A stretch of 64,000 nt of DNA from positions 124,001 through 188,000 of the forward strand of contig NZ_JAIUGV010000002.1 of assembly GCF_020164745.1 (NCBI RefSeq), read 5' to 3'. Shown here in pieces: positions 47,088 through 56,603 of this stretch. The position numbers were made by a program, and so were the translations under genes. Under the pieces are notes generated by a model. That model worked only from the letters and a program-made list of their open reading frames with translations, made no database searches and was not told where the DNA came from. How positions within the stretch are numbered: the first letter of the stretch is position 1; every line of letters starts with the position of its first letter. Source of the stretch: Mesorhizobium sp. ES1-4. Its GTDB lineage: Bacteria > Pseudomonadota > Alphaproteobacteria > Rhizobiales > Rhizobiaceae.

Positions 47088-47813
47088 ATGCAAGACAGTC
47101 TTTACGTTGCCCTTTCCGCACAGATGGCGCTCGAGCGGCGGCTCGACACGATCGCAGACAATGTCGCCAACGCCAATACTGTCGGCTTTCGCGCCACCGG
47201 CGTGAAATTCGAGGACGTGGTGTCCGGTACAGGACAGAAATCCGTGTCCTTCGCTTCGTCCGGGAAGACCTATCTTTCAGGCGCCCACGGTTCCCTGACA
47301 GAGACCGGCAATCCATTCGATTTCGCCATCCAGGGCGACGCCTGGTTCGCCATCGACACGCCGGCCGGCACCGTCATGACCCGCGACGGCCGCTTCTCCA
47401 TGAACGAGAATGGCGAGTTGCTGTCGACCGAGGGCCACCCGGTGCTCGACGCCGGCGGCGCGCCGATCCAGCTCGATCCCCGCAACGGGCCGCCCAAGGC
47501 AGGCGCCGACGGCTCGCTGCGCCAGAACGACCAGCTCGTCGGTTCGATCGGCCTCTACAATTTCGACCCCGGCCAGAACTTCGTGCGCTACGGCAATTCC
47601 GGCATTGTGCCCGCACGCACGCCAGAACCGGTCACCGACCGTTCCGACATCGGCATCGCCCAGGGCTTCGTCGAGGAATCCAACGTCAATCCAGTGCTGG
47701 AAATGACCCGGCTGATCATGGTCCAGCGCGCTTTCGAAAACACCGCCGCGCTGATGCGGCAGACCGATTCTTCCACCGACGAGGCAATAAAGACGCTTGG
47801 CTCGAAGTCCTAG
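47088..47813 (+). CDS. flgF: Flagellar basal-body rod protein FlgF
   Basis: A proximal rod protein (241 residues). The N-terminus has the rod signature VALSAQMALERRLDTIADNV followed by ANANTVG. The body contains TRDGRFSMNENGELLSTEGH, and the C-terminus ends QGFVEESNVNPVLEMTRLIM, the coiled-coil partner segment. The start is two bases after the DUF1217 gene stop. Confidence 0.94.
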   Translation: MQDSLYVALSAQMALERRLDTIADNVANANTVGFRATGVKFEDVVSGTGQKSVSFASSGKTYLSGAHGSLTETGNPFDFAIQGDAWFAIDTPAGTVMTRDGRFSMNENGELLSTEGHPVLDAGGAPIQLDPRNGPPKAGADGSLRQNDQLVGSIGLYNFDPGQNFVRYGNSGIVPARTPEPVTDRSDIGIAQGFVEESNVNPVLEMTRLIMVQRAFENTAALMRQTDSSTDEAIKTLGSKS

Positions 47814-47814
47814 C

Positions 47815-49215
47815 ATGGTGTCGGAGCAGCCATTCATCCGCGCACCCGAAAGACAGCTCCAGCCGGCGCCGGAGGATCGGCTCGCCGCGTTGGAGCGGGT
47901 TGTCAGGCGCTTCAGCGGTGGCGACGGGCTGGTCAAGCGCGGCGGTCTCGTCACGGAAGTCACATCCACCCATTACAAGGTGCGCGGCCTTTCCGATTTC
48001 ACCAGGCTGGGCGACATTGTCGAGCAGCGCGGCCAGGCCGGCGCGCGCCGCGGCGAGATCGTCAAGATCAGCCGTGACGAGGTTGTCATCGCCCCCTTCG
48101 AACGCAGTGCCGACACCGGCATCGGCGATGCCGTGTTCCGCAGGGGCCCCCTCGTGGTGGCGCCGCATGCCTCGTGGCGCGGCCGCGCCATCGACGCGCT
48201 CACCCGGGCGATCGACGGTGGTCCGCCCCTGGTCAGAGGCGACGACATGTCGTCGGTCGCAGCGACGCCCGGCGCCATGGCGCGGCAGCGTGTCGGCACC
48301 GCCTTCATGACCGGGGTCAAGGTCATCGACATCTTCACGCCGCTCTGCTTCGGCCAGCGCATGGGCGTCTTCGCCGGCTCCGGCGTCGGCAAGTCGACGC
48401 TGCTTGCCATGCTCGCAGGCGCCGATGCGTTCGACACCGTGGTCGTGGCGCTGATCGGCGAACGCGGCCGCGAGGTTCGCGAATTCCTCGAGGACACGAT
48501 CGGCGACAGCATGGCCAAGACGGTCGCCGTCGTCGCCACCAGCGACGAGAGCGCCATGATGCGACGGCGGGCGCCCGACACCGCCATGCGCGTGGCCGAG
48601 CATTTTCGCGACCAGGGCCACCGCGTGCTTCTGGTGCTGGATTCCATCACCCGCTTCGCTCACGCGCTGCGCGAGGTGGCGACGGGAACCGGCGAGCCGC
48701 CGGTCGCCCGGGGCTACCCCGCCTCGGTCTTCACCGAACTGCCTAAGCTGCTTGAGCGCGCTGGACCAGGGGCAGAAGGTAAAGGCTCGATCACCGCGGT
48801 CATCTCCGTGCTGGTCGACGGCGACGATCACAATGATCCGGTCGCCGATTCCGTGCGCGGCATCCTCGACGGTCATGTCGTGCTCGACCGCGCGATCGCC
48901 GAACAGGGCCGCTATCCGCCCGTCAATCCGCTGTCGTCCATATCGCGACTGGCCGGCAAGGCCTGGAGCGTGGAGCAGCGAGCCCTGGTGACGCGGCTGA
49001 AGTCGATGATCTCCCGCTTCGAGGACACGCGCGACATCCGCCTGCTCGGCGCCTATCAGGGCGGCGTCGACGCCGAACTCGACATGGCCGTGCGTCAGGT
49101 GCCCCTGATTTATGAGGCGCTGACGCAATCGCCCAGGGACCGCCCGTCCGCCGATCCGTTCTCCGACCTCGCCCGCCATCTCAAGGGAAAGCAGAATGCC
49201 GAACCAGGAGACTGA
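47815..49215 (+). CDS. fliI: Flagellar export ATPase FliI
   Basis: The hexameric ATPase of the flagellar type III export apparatus (466 residues). Walker A is GSGVGKST near residues 188-195. The Walker B region is HRVLLVLDSITRFAHALREV. The F1-like block PPVARGYPASVFTELPKLLE and ISVLVDGDDHNDPVADSVRG are also present. The start at 47815 (MVSEQPFIR) follows the flgF stop by one base. It overlaps the next gene by 20 bp. Confidence 0.96.
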   Translation: MVSEQPFIRAPERQLQPAPEDRLAALERVVRRFSGGDGLVKRGGLVTEVTSTHYKVRGLSDFTRLGDIVEQRGQAGARRGEIVKISRDEVVIAPFERSADTGIGDAVFRRGPLVVAPHASWRGRAIDALTRAIDGGPPLVRGDDMSSVAATPGAMARQRVGTAFMTGVKVIDIFTPLCFGQRMGVFAGSGVGKSTLLAMLAGADAFDTVVVALIGERGREVREFLEDTIGDSMAKTVAVVATSDESAMMRRRAPDTAMRVAEHFRDQGHRVLLVLDSITRFAHALREVATGTGEPPVARGYPASVFTELPKLLERAGPGAEGKGSITAVISVLVDGDDHNDPVADSVRGILDGHVVLDRAIAEQGRYPPVNPLSSISRLAGKAWSVEQRALVTRLKSMISRFEDTRDIRLLGAYQGGVDAELDMAVRQVPLIYEALTQSPRDRPSADPFSDLARHLKGKQNAEPGD

Positions 49216-50023
49216 ACGCCAGTACACCGAGCGCCTCCTGGGCGAGATGATCGCCGAGGCGAACGCCGCGCAGCAGGCTCGGGAGGAGGAGGCCAGGGTC
49301 GCCAAGGCAAACGCCGCCGGCGCCATGGCAGCCAGGACCGCGGCTGTTCTGGCCAGGGCCGCCAAGCCGGCCCTCCCCAGATCCGAACCAGTCCTGGCTC
49401 GGGCGACCTCAACGCATGCGGTCCGCGGCGTCGCTGCTCCCGAGATGACGCAGGCAAGCCGCGAATCGTTGATCGAAGACCTTTTTCCTGCGACCGATTG
49501 GCCGCAACCGCCAACAGGGCCGTTTCCAAGGTTGGGAAAGAAGGCCGACCGGCGCAGTGACCTTGTCATCGCCGCGCTCGGCGTCACGCTCGGCCTGATC
49601 TGCGCCCTGTTTCCCTGGTACATCTTCTTCAATCAGGACCAGTTCGGGGTCCAGGCGATCAAGTTCGGCGGAACCGGCACCAATTCCGGGCGCGCGGGCG
49701 GCGGCGTGGTTGCCGCACGCAGCGCGCCGCTGACCGCCAAGGACGTTCCCAACACCAACATCGACCTGCTTGCCACCGGCACGGTGCAGGACGATTCCAG
49801 AACGGAGCCACCCGGCGACCAGCCCTTCCCCGCCGATATCGCGAAGTTCCGCATGGTCCATGTCGCCAACGGCCGCGCCATGATCGAGGACGACACCGGC
49901 CTGTGGATGGTCCAGCGCGGTTCAACGCTACCGGATTCCAGCAAGGTATCGGCTATCGAGCAGCGCAACGGCAAATGGGTCATGCTCACCAGCGCCAACC
50001 AGGTGATCGAGCTTTCCAGGTAA
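49196..50023 (+). CDS. Rhizobial flagellar-operon hypothetical membrane protein
   Basis: A 275-residue protein I cannot name. Residues 1-60 are a charged, Ala-rich helix (TERLLGEMIAEANAAQQARE) that resembles a stalk or coiled coil. There is a single membrane segment near residues 122-142 (LVIAALGVTLGLICALFPWY). The C-terminal 90 residues form a beta-rich domain, probably periplasmic, ending VSAIEQRNGKWVMLTSANQV. The start overlaps fliI by 20 bp and flgB follows 83 bp later, so it belongs to the flagellar operon. A role in rod or export-gate placement is an inference. Confidence 0.8.
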   Translation: MPNQETERQYTERLLGEMIAEANAAQQAREEEARVAKANAAGAMAARTAAVLARAAKPALPRSEPVLARATSTHAVRGVAAPEMTQASRESLIEDLFPATDWPQPPTGPFPRLGKKADRRSDLVIAALGVTLGLICALFPWYIFFNQDQFGVQAIKFGGTGTNSGRAGGGVVAARSAPLTAKDVPNTNIDLLATGTVQDDSRTEPPGDQPFPADIAKFRMVHVANGRAMIEDDTGLWMVQRGSTLPDSSKVSAIEQRNGKWVMLTSANQVIELSR

Positions 50024-50106
50024 AGGCCGATCTTGCCCTAGCGACCGTCCGCAAGGTCCGCGCAAGACTGGCGGCCTAGTCTTTGGGCACATGCCCGGAG
50101 ATTCCC

Positions 50107-50487
50107 ATGGAGCCCGTTTCCCTTTTTGATCTCGCCGCCAAGCAAGCGCAGTGGCTGTCCGTGCGTCAGTCGGCGGTGGCCGGCAACATCGCCAACGCCA
50201 ACACGCCGGGCTACACGGCAAAAGACGTCGAGCCGTTCGAGAAGGTGCTCGACCGCACCGCGGTGTCGCTCCAGATCACCGAGCCTGGCCATCTCGGCAG
50301 CGCGGCGACCAACGCCGGCTTCGCCATCAAGCCGCAGGAAGACGACGGCGTGATCATGCCGTCCAAGAACAGCGTCGTGCTTGAAGACCAGCTTCTCAAG
50401 GCCGGCGAGGTGCGCCGTTCCTTCGAGCTCAACACGGCCATCGTCAAGGCATTCCACTCGATGATGATGATGGCGGTGAAGAGCTGA
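50107..50487 (+). CDS. flgB: Flagellar basal-body rod protein FlgB
   Basis: A proximal rod protein (126 residues). It begins [20 protein letters not shown], has the rod motif [20 protein letters not shown] and the C-terminal [20 protein letters not shown]. The start at 50107 was chosen because rod proteins begin directly before this helix; the frame also has an ATG at 50083. flgC begins three bases after its stop. Confidence 0.94.
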   Translation: MEPVSLFDLAAKQAQWLSVRQSAVAGNIANANTPGYTAKDVEPFEKVLDRTAVSLQITEPGHLGSAATNAGFAIKPQEDDGVIMPSKNSVVLEDQLLKAGEVRRSFELNTAIVKAFHSMMMMAVKS

Positions 50488-50489
50488 CC

Positions 50490-50906
50490 ATGGACGCACT
50501 GACCGCAGCCCTCAAAGTCGCAGCATCTGGCCTCGGCGCCCAGTCCGAGCGCCTGCGCGTGGTTTCGGAAAACCTCGCCAACGCCCAGTCGACCGGCACC
50601 GCGCCGGGCACCGACCCGTATCGCCGCAAGACCATCACCTTCGTTTCCGAACTCGACCGGGCCTCCGGCAGCTCGACGGTTGCAGTGAACTCGATCGACC
50701 GTGATCCGAGTGACTTTCCCGTTGAATTCCAGCCCGGCAACGAGGCCGCCGACGCCAAGGGCTACGTCAAGATCCCCAATGTGAACGTGCTGATCGAAAT
50801 GGCAGACATGACCGAGGCCAACCGCTCCTACGAGGCCAACCTGCAGGTCGTGAAGCAGGCACGCGACCTCATATCAATGACCATCGACCTGATGAGGAAT
50901 CAATGA
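50490..50906 (+). CDS. flgC: Flagellar basal-body rod protein FlgC
   Basis: A proximal rod protein (138 residues). The N-terminal signature is [20 protein letters not shown], and the C-terminal signature is [20 protein letters not shown]. Length and order (flgB-flgC-fliE) are standard. It overlaps fliE by four bases. Confidence 0.95.
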   Translation: MDALTAALKVAASGLGAQSERLRVVSENLANAQSTGTAPGTDPYRRKTITFVSELDRASGSSTVAVNSIDRDPSDFPVEFQPGNEAADAKGYVKIPNVNVLIEMADMTEANRSYEANLQVVKQARDLISMTIDLMRNQ

Positions 50907-51226
50907 TCGTCAACGGCATCGGCGCGCTTAACCTAAAGCCCGGGCTGGGCGACACAGCCACCGACCTGCTACGCGGTGGTGTCGCGCCGGCGGCATCGGG
51001 CAATGTCGGCACCTCCTTCGCCGAAGCGGTAAGCCAGGCGGCCTCCAAGACCGTGACCACGCTGCAGAATGCTGAGCAGGTTTCGATGCAGGCGCTCAAG
51101 GGCGACGCCGACACCCGCCAGGTGGTCGATGCAGTGATGAGCGCGCAGCAGGCGCTGCAGACCGCGGTCGCCATCCGCGACAAGGTCGTTTCGGCCTATC
51201 TCGAAGTCAGTCGCATGGGCATCTGA
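50903..51226 (+). CDS. fliE: Flagellar hook-basal body protein FliE
   Basis: A small adaptor (107 residues) that links the MS ring to the rod. It contains [20 protein letters not shown] and the conserved C-terminal block [20 protein letters not shown] with [17 protein letters not shown]. The ATG overlaps the flgC stop (ATGA). Confidence 0.95.
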   Translation: MIVNGIGALNLKPGLGDTATDLLRGGVAPAASGNVGTSFAEAVSQAASKTVTTLQNAEQVSMQALKGDADTRQVVDAVMSAQQALQTAVAIRDKVVSAYLEVSRMGI

Positions 51227-51236
51227 GGAGCAGGCC

Positions 51237-52025
51237 ATGAAAGCACTCGCCATCGCCGCCACCGGCATGAATGCCCAGCAGACCAACCTGGAAGTCATCG
51301 CCAACAACATCGCCAACATCAACACCACAGGCTACAAGCGCGCACGCGCCGAATTCTCCGACTTGCTCTACCAGGTCGACCGCACGCAAGGCGTGCCGAA
51401 CCGCTCTAACGCCTCGCTGGTGCCGGAAGGCGTTTCGATCGGTTTGGGCGTCAAGACGACCGCCGTGCGCAACGTCCACACGCAGGGCGAACTGACCAGC
51501 ACCGGCAACAGTTTCGACATGGCGCTGACCGGCAGGGGCTGGTTCCAGATCGAGGGTGCCGACGGCGGCACCCTCTATACCCGCGCCGGCGCCTTCAACA
51601 CCAACGCCACCGGCCAGTTGGTGACGGTGGACGGCGCCAATGTCATTCCGGCCATCACCGTGCCGGTCAACGCCGTCGAGGTCATCGTCAACAAGACCGG
51701 CCAGGTCTTCGCCCGCATCGACGGCCAGACGAACCTGCAGACGCTCGGCCAGCTCCAGATCGCCAACTTCGCCAACGAGGCCGGCCTCGCACCGCTCGGC
51801 GACAATCTCTTCCAGGAAACGACGGCTTCTGGCCCGGCCAATGTCGGCGTGCCCGGCGACCCCGGCTTCGCCAGCATCCAGCAAGGCTATCTCGAGGCCT
51901 CCAACGTCGATCCGGTCAAGGAAATCACCGAACTGATCTCGGCGCAGCGGGCCTATGAGATGAATTCAAAGGTCATCCAGGCCGCCGACGACATGGCCTC
52001 GGTCGTCTCCAAGAACATCAGGTAA
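51237..52025 (+). CDS. flgG: Flagellar distal rod protein FlgG
   Basis: The distal rod protein (262 residues). The N-terminus has [20 protein letters not shown] followed by [13 protein letters not shown]. It also has [20 protein letters not shown] and the C-terminal [20 protein letters not shown]. All FlgG hallmarks are present and the length is exactly that expected. It starts 10 bp after fliE. Confidence 0.97.
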   Translation: MKALAIAATGMNAQQTNLEVIANNIANINTTGYKRARAEFSDLLYQVDRTQGVPNRSNASLVPEGVSIGLGVKTTAVRNVHTQGELTSTGNSFDMALTGRGWFQIEGADGGTLYTRAGAFNTNATGQLVTVDGANVIPAITVPVNAVEVIVNKTGQVFARIDGQTNLQTLGQLQIANFANEAGLAPLGDNLFQETTASGPANVGVPGDPGFASIQQGYLEASNVDPVKEITELISAQRAYEMNSKVIQAADDMASVVSKNIR

Positions 52026-52028
52026 AGG

Positions 52029-52568
52029 ATGATGGCCATGCCGATCTCCTGCTCCGCATTCCGCCGCGCCGCGCTTCTCCTTGCGCTGTTGGCCGGCGGC
52101 ATGCCGGCTTTCGCCCAGGAATCGAACAGCCAATCGAACAGCCAATCGGCCAACCAGATCGCCAGCAATCAGCCTGCCGGCGAGATCGTGCTGATCCCCA
52201 GCCGCGTCATCTATCCCGGCGAGACCGTCGAGCTCACCGCCCTGAAGCAGGTGACCTTGATCCCGGGCAAACACAAGCCCGACGGGGTGGCGACCAGCGC
52301 CGGGGAGCTCCAGGGCAAGATCGCCAAGCGTACGCTGCTGCCTGGCCGCTACATTCCGAACGCCGCCATCCGCGAGGCCTGGCTGGTCGAACAGGGTGCC
52401 GCCGTGCAGGTCTTCTTCATTGCCGGCGGGCTGACGATATCGGCCACGGCCGTAACGTTGCAGCCAGGTTCGGCCGGCGACCTCATCAAGGTTCGCAACA
52501 GCGACAGCGGCAAGGTCCTCTCCGGCACGGTGATGGCCGACGGAACCATCCAGGTCAGCGCTTCATGA
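52029..52568 (+). CDS. flgA: Flagellar P-ring assembly protein FlgA
   Basis: A periplasmic chaperone for FlgI (179 residues). The signal peptide is residues 1-31 (FRRAALLLALLAGGMPAFAQ). The SAF/FlgA domain contains KRTLLPGRYIPNAAIREAWL followed by VEQGAAVQVFF, and ends SDSGKVLSGTVMADGTIQV. Just after the signal peptide lies a low-complexity stretch (SNSQSNSQSANQ) made by 12-bp repeats. It overlaps flgI by four bases. Confidence 0.93.
   Translation: MMAMPISCSAFRRAALLLALLAGGMPAFAQESNSQSNSQSANQIASNQPAGEIVLIPSRVIYPGETVELTALKQVTLIPGKHKPDGVATSAGELQGKIAKRTLLPGRYIPNAAIREAWLVEQGAAVQVFFIAGGLTISATAVTLQPGSAGDLIKVRNSDSGKVLSGTVMADGTIQVSAS
52121..52156 (+). repeat. 12-bp tandem repeats in flgA
   Basis: ATCGAACAGCCA occurs twice in a row at 52121-52144, followed by a degenerate third copy. 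The array encodes SNSQSNSQSAN-like residues directly after the FlgA signal peptide and adds only a flexible linker. Confidence 0.8.
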
Positions 52569-53806
52569 TGCGCCTGCTTGCCCTTCTGCTCGCGGCGGCA
52601 CTTGGCCTGCAGCCGGCGCTGGCCGACGGCCTGACACCCAAGGCCAAGCGCGAACTCGCCGCCAGGAATGGCGGTGTCTACGACGATCCGGAATATGATC
52701 CGGCCACCACCACGCGCATGTTCCGCGTTTCGCCCGGGCCAAGCTCGCTGCCGCCTGGCCAGGTCGCCTCGCGCATCAAGGACATCGCCCAGCTGCAGAG
52801 TTCGCGCGACAACCAGCTCGTCGGCTACGGCCTTGTCATCGGCCTCGCCGGGTCGGGCGACAGCCTGCGCAATTCGCCGTTCACCGAACAGTCGATCCGC
52901 GCCATGCTCGAAAATCTCGGCATTGCCACCGAAGGCGGCAGCGCACGCGCCAAGAACGTCGCCGCCGTCATCGTCACCGCCAATATGGCGCCCTATGTGC
53001 AATCGGGCGCCCGTATCGACATCGACGTGTCCTCGATGGGCGATGCCACCTCGCTTGCAGGCGGCACGCTGATCATGACACCGCTGAAGGCGGCGGATGG
53101 CGAAATCTATGCCGTCGGCCAAGGCGCTGTCATCGTTTCTGGTTTCACCGCGCAAGGCCAGGCCCAGCAGCTCACGCAAGGCGTGCCGACCGCCGGCCGG
53201 GTGCCGAACGGCGCGATTGTCGAGCGCTCTGTAAAAGCCGAATTCGACGACCAGTCGACGCTGACGCTGCAATTGCGCAATCCCGACTTTTCGACTGCCA
53301 TCCGCATCGCCGACGCGATCAACGACTACTGCGCCCAGCGCTTCGGTATGCGCGTGGCCGCCGAGCGCGATTCCCGGACGGTGCAGATCAGGCGCCCCAA
53401 GAACGTTTCGGCGGCCCGCTTCTATGCCGAGATCGAGAATCTGGTGGTCGAGTCCGACACGCCGGCCCGCGTCGTCATCGACGAGCGCACCGGCACCATC
53501 GTCATCGGCAACGACGTCAAGATCTCGCGGGTCGCGATCAGCCACGGCACGCTGACCGTGCGCATCACGGAGGCGCCGCGCGTCGTGCAGCCGGAACCCT
53601 TCTCCAAGGGCGAAACCGCCGTCGAGCCGTTCACCGCCATCGACGCCAGCCGACCCGACGCCCGCGTCGCCGTCCTCGACGGACCCGACCTGCAAACCCT
53701 CGTTTCCGGCCTCAACCGTCTCGGCGTCAAGCCGGACGGCATCATTGCCATCCTGCAAGGCATCAAGTCGGCCGGCGCCCTGCAAGCCGATCTGGTTCTC
53801 CAATAG
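52565..53806 (+). CDS. flgI: Flagellar P-ring protein FlgI
   Basis: The periplasmic P-ring subunit (413 residues including signal peptide LLALLLAAALGLQPALAD). It has SRIKDIAQLQSSRDNQLVGY followed by GLVIGLAGSGDSLRNSPFTE, then MAPYVQSGARIDIDVSSMGD and VKISRVAISHGTLTVRITE, and ends near LNRLGVKPDGIIAILQGIKS. The signal peptide is followed by an unusually long charged linker of about 60 residues before the core starts. It is co-translated with flgA. Confidence 0.95.
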   Translation: MMRLLALLLAAALGLQPALADGLTPKAKRELAARNGGVYDDPEYDPATTTRMFRVSPGPSSLPPGQVASRIKDIAQLQSSRDNQLVGYGLVIGLAGSGDSLRNSPFTEQSIRAMLENLGIATEGGSARAKNVAAVIVTANMAPYVQSGARIDIDVSSMGDATSLAGGTLIMTPLKAADGEIYAVGQGAVIVSGFTAQGQAQQLTQGVPTAGRVPNGAIVERSVKAEFDDQSTLTLQLRNPDFSTAIRIADAINDYCAQRFGMRVAAERDSRTVQIRRPKNVSAARFYAEIENLVVESDTPARVVIDERTGTIVIGNDVKISRVAISHGTLTVRITEAPRVVQPEPFSKGETAVEPFTAIDASRPDARVAVLDGPDLQTLVSGLNRLGVKPDGIIAILQGIKSAGALQADLVLQ

Positions 53807-53809
53807 GCG

Positions 53810-54397
53810 ATGCCGATGATGCCTCCCCTCTCACCCCACAAAAGGCGCAGCTCCCGCGTCACGCTTTTCGCGGCCGTGGCTCTCGGGGCCATGTCCGTTT
53901 TCGGCGGCGGCGCTCACGGTGAGGACGCCGTTCGCCAGGTCATGCCCGCCGCACAGCCCGCCGTGGCGCCGCAGCAATTGACGCGCGAGAAAGCGCCGGA
54001 CCAGAGCGAGATCGAGCGCTTCTGCTCCAACATCGCCGACGCCGCCCGCGACCGCCGCTATGCCTTGCAGGCGGAGGAGTTGAAGCAGCTCCAGGCCGGC
54101 ATCGACGAACGCATGAAAGCGCTGGACGAGAAGAAAGCCGAATACGAAACCTGGCTGAAGCGGCGCGAGGTCTTCCTGGCCCGGGCCGAGGACGGCGTCG
54201 TCAAGATCTATGCCGGCATGAAGCCGGATGCCGCGGCCGAGCGCCTTGCAATCGTCAACGCCGACCTGGCCGCGGCCATCCTGATGAAGCTCGACTCACG
54301 CAAAGCCAGCGTCATTCTCAACGAAATGGACCAGAAGGCGGCGGCGGCGCTCACCGGCATCATGGCCAGCGCAGCCCGAAGGGTAGATCCGTCATGA
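53810..54397 (+). CDS. motE: Motility protein MotE (chaperone for MotC)
   Basis: A periplasmic chaperone (195 residues) specific to rhizobia, where it protects MotC. There is a signal sequence in the first 40 residues (FAAVALGAMSVFGGGAHG). The central coiled coil is ALQAEELKQLQAGIDERMKA followed by LDEKKAEYETWLKRREVFLA. The C-terminal MgtE-N-like repeat is YAGMKPDAAAERLAIVNADL followed by AAAILMKLDSRKASVILNEM. It is co-translated with flgH by a four-base overlap. motC is also in the window, which supports the call. Confidence 0.87.
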   Translation: MPMMPPLSPHKRRSSRVTLFAAVALGAMSVFGGGAHGEDAVRQVMPAAQPAVAPQQLTREKAPDQSEIERFCSNIADAARDRRYALQAEELKQLQAGIDERMKALDEKKAEYETWLKRREVFLARAEDGVVKIYAGMKPDAAAERLAIVNADLAAAILMKLDSRKASVILNEMDQKAAAALTGIMASAARRVDPS

Positions 54398-55104
54398 TCC
54401 GCAGAGTGCTCATCCTGTGCGCGGTCGCAGCCCTGTCCGGCTGCGGCACCAATCTCAAGGAGGTCGGCAGGGAACCGGCTTTGTCTCCCGTTGGCTCGGG
54501 CATCGACGGCGGCAGCACCGGCTCGCTCTACAAATACCCGGAAACCCCACCGCAGCCGGTGAAAAAATTCTCGCTGTGGGACGATCGGCAGAGCCGGCTG
54601 TTCACCGATCAGCGGGCGCTCCAGCAAGGCGACATCCTGACCGTTAAAATCAGCATCAACGACCGCGCCAACTTCAAGAACCAGAACGACAGAAGCCGCA
54701 CTGCAAACCGTAAGCTCGGCTTCGACATGAGTGCGCAATGGGACAAGCTCGGCAGCACCGCCGGCAAGGGTTCGGGCGCGCTTAACTCCCAAACGGACAC
54801 GACCGCCGATGGCGAGATCAAGCGGTCGGAAACACTGGAACTCAACGTCGCCGCGGTCGTCACCGACGTGCTGCCCAACGGCAATCTGATGATCAGGGGT
54901 TCACAGGAAGTGCGCGTCAATTACGAACTCAGGGTGCTGACCATCGCCGGCATCGTACGGCCGGCCGACATCGGCGCCGAGAACACAATTCCTTACGAAC
55001 GCATCGCCGAGGCACGCATCTCCTATGGCGGACGCGGTCGCATAAGCGAGGTCCAGCAACCGGCTTACGGCCAGCAGGTCCTCGACCAGGTTCTTCCGTT
55101 CTAG
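54394..55104 (+). CDS. flgH: Flagellar L-ring lipoprotein FlgH
   Basis: The outer-membrane L-ring subunit (236 residues). The lipobox is LSGCGTN with the lipidated Cys near residue 17. It has SLWDDRQSRLFTDQRALQQG followed by DILTVKISINDRANFKNQN, then SETLELNVAAVVTDVLPNGN followed by LMIRGSQEVRVNYELRVLTI, and the final ISYGGRGRISEVQQPAYGQQ. All FlgH blocks are intact. Confidence 0.95.
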   Translation: MIRRVLILCAVAALSGCGTNLKEVGREPALSPVGSGIDGGSTGSLYKYPETPPQPVKKFSLWDDRQSRLFTDQRALQQGDILTVKISINDRANFKNQNDRSRTANRKLGFDMSAQWDKLGSTAGKGSGALNSQTDTTADGEIKRSETLELNVAAVVTDVLPNGNLMIRGSQEVRVNYELRVLTIAGIVRPADIGAENTIPYERIAEARISYGGRGRISEVQQPAYGQQVLDQVLPF

Positions 55105-55139
55105 CTATTGGCATTCTGGGGATTGGGGAACAAAGCACC

Positions 55140-55634
55140 GTGGCCAACGTCGAACAGGTTCAGCCTCGCAAGGGTCCTTCCCTTGCCGTCCAGGGCGCCA
55201 TGCTGCTCCTGGTTACGGCTGCCGCGATCGGCGTGGGCTGGATGTCCGGCGGCTATCTCAAGGGCGCCGACGCACCGAAATCAGTAACGGCGGCGCCGGA
55301 GAACGACGGCAAGGCGACCAAACCCGCCGAAGCGCAGCAGCCCGGTGCCGGACCAACGCTCATCGAGCTGGCGCCGATCACCACCAACATCGCCTCGCCA
55401 GCCGACACCTGGATCAGGATGGAGGTGTCGGTGGTCTATGACGCCCCACAACCCCCAGCCTTGGCGGAGGACATCCACCAAGACCTTCTGGCCTACGTGC
55501 GGACCCTGAAGATGCACCAGATCGAAGGCGCCAGCGGCTACCAGCATCTGAAGGCCGATCTCGACGAACGCGCCTCGATCCGCAGTCAGGGGCACGTCAA
55601 ACAGGTTCTTATCAGGACATTGCTGCTCGAATGA
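55140..55634 (+). CDS. fliL: Flagellar basal-body protein FliL
   Basis: A stator-associated membrane protein (164 residues). One membrane segment is near residues 17-38 (GAMLLLVTAAAIGVGWMSGG). The periplasmic domain contains LIELAPITTNIASPADTWIR and ends SIRSQGHVKQVLIRTLLLE. The GTG start at 55140 has GGGGAA 12 bases upstream. It overlaps fliP by four bases. Confidence 0.93.
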   Translation: MANVEQVQPRKGPSLAVQGAMLLLVTAAAIGVGWMSGGYLKGADAPKSVTAAPENDGKATKPAEAQQPGAGPTLIELAPITTNIASPADTWIRMEVSVVYDAPQPPALAEDIHQDLLAYVRTLKMHQIEGASGYQHLKADLDERASIRSQGHVKQVLIRTLLLE

Positions 55635-56362
55635 GAAAATTCCTTCTTGCCGCGGCGCTGATCGGTGCCGCCACCTCGGTCGCGGCGGCCCAGCAACTGG
55701 ACCTTGGCGGCATCGGCAAGGCCGATGGCACCACCGTCGGCTACATCATTCAGATGTTCGGCCTGCTTACCGTCCTGTCGGTGGCGCCCGGGCTGCTGAT
55801 CATGGTGACCAGCTTCACCCGTTTCGTCATCGCCTTCTCGATCCTGCGTGCGGGCATCGGCCTGCAATCGACACCGGCGAACCTCATCCTCATTTCGCTG
55901 TCGCTGTTCATGACCTTCTATGTCATGGCGCCGACCTTCGATCAGGCCTGGAACACCGGCGTCAAGCCGTTGATGGACAACCAGATCAGTCAGGCAGAGG
56001 CCTTCGAGAAGATCTCCGATCCATTCCGCACCTTCATGCTGCACAACGTGCGCGACAAGGATTTCGACCTTTTCGCCGACCTCGCCCGAGAGCGCGGCCA
56101 GGTCGTCGCGAAGGAGACCGTCGATCTGCGTATCCTGGTACCTGCCTTCATGATCTCCGAAATCCGGCGCGGCTTCGAGATCGGCTTCCTGATCGTGCTG
56201 CCATTCCTGGTCATCGACCTGATCGTGGCCACCATCACCATGGCGATGGGTATGATGATGCTGCCGCCGACCGTGGTGTCGTTGCCGTTCAAGATCCTGT
56301 TCTTCGTCCTGATCGACGGCTGGAATCTGCTCGTCGGCAGCTTGGTGCGCTCTTTCACCTGA
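55631..56362 (+). CDS. fliP: Flagellar export gate protein FliP
   Basis: An export-gate core protein (243 residues). The N-terminus is signal-like (FLLAAALIGAATSVAAAQQL), then GLLTVLSVAPGLLIMVTSFT followed by RFVIAFSILR, the family signature. It also has LVPAFMISEIRRGFEIGFLI and ATITMAMGMMMLPPTVVSLP followed by FKILFFVLIDGWNLLVGSL. It is the last gene of the long operon; no fliQ or fliR follows. Confidence 0.96.
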   Translation: MRKFLLAAALIGAATSVAAAQQLDLGGIGKADGTTVGYIIQMFGLLTVLSVAPGLLIMVTSFTRFVIAFSILRAGIGLQSTPANLILISLSLFMTFYVMAPTFDQAWNTGVKPLMDNQISQAEAFEKISDPFRTFMLHNVRDKDFDLFADLARERGQVVAKETVDLRILVPAFMISEIRRGFEIGFLIVLPFLVIDLIVATITMAMGMMMLPPTVVSLPFKILFFVLIDGWNLLVGSLVRSFT

Positions 56363-56603
56363 TCGCCGTGCTCGGCACCCGGCATCGCTGACCGGAGGAA
56401 CCGGTGGGGGCCGCATCATCGGATTTTCTCCCGAATTATTTTCGATTAACCGTCGAGTTTAGTCCTTTGGTAGGAACTCGCCGCCATAGTCGCTCGCAGA
56501 TGGCGGGTGACCCAAACGCAACGGTCATTGGCATGATGCCGCTCCGTCATACCGGACAAACCGGTATGCAAAAAACACCCTGTAAAACAAGGTACGAGTA
56601 GCC
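56363..56603. promoter_or_regulatory. Upstream region of flaA
   Basis: A 241-bp gap between fliP and the first flagellin. It holds a TTAACC half-site at 56446-56451 but no complete TTAA-N7-TTAA box. The A/T-rich stretch 56430-56465 probably carries the promoter. Confidence 0.45.

Noticed and set aside
47716..49632. Minus-strand open frame of 638 codons
   Set aside because: It is antisense to fliI and its neighbours and has no recognisable domain.
52349..53803. Minus-strand open frame of 484 codons
   Set aside because: It is antisense to flgA and flgI. It is rich in Asp/Gly/His/Arg, as expected of a shadow frame.
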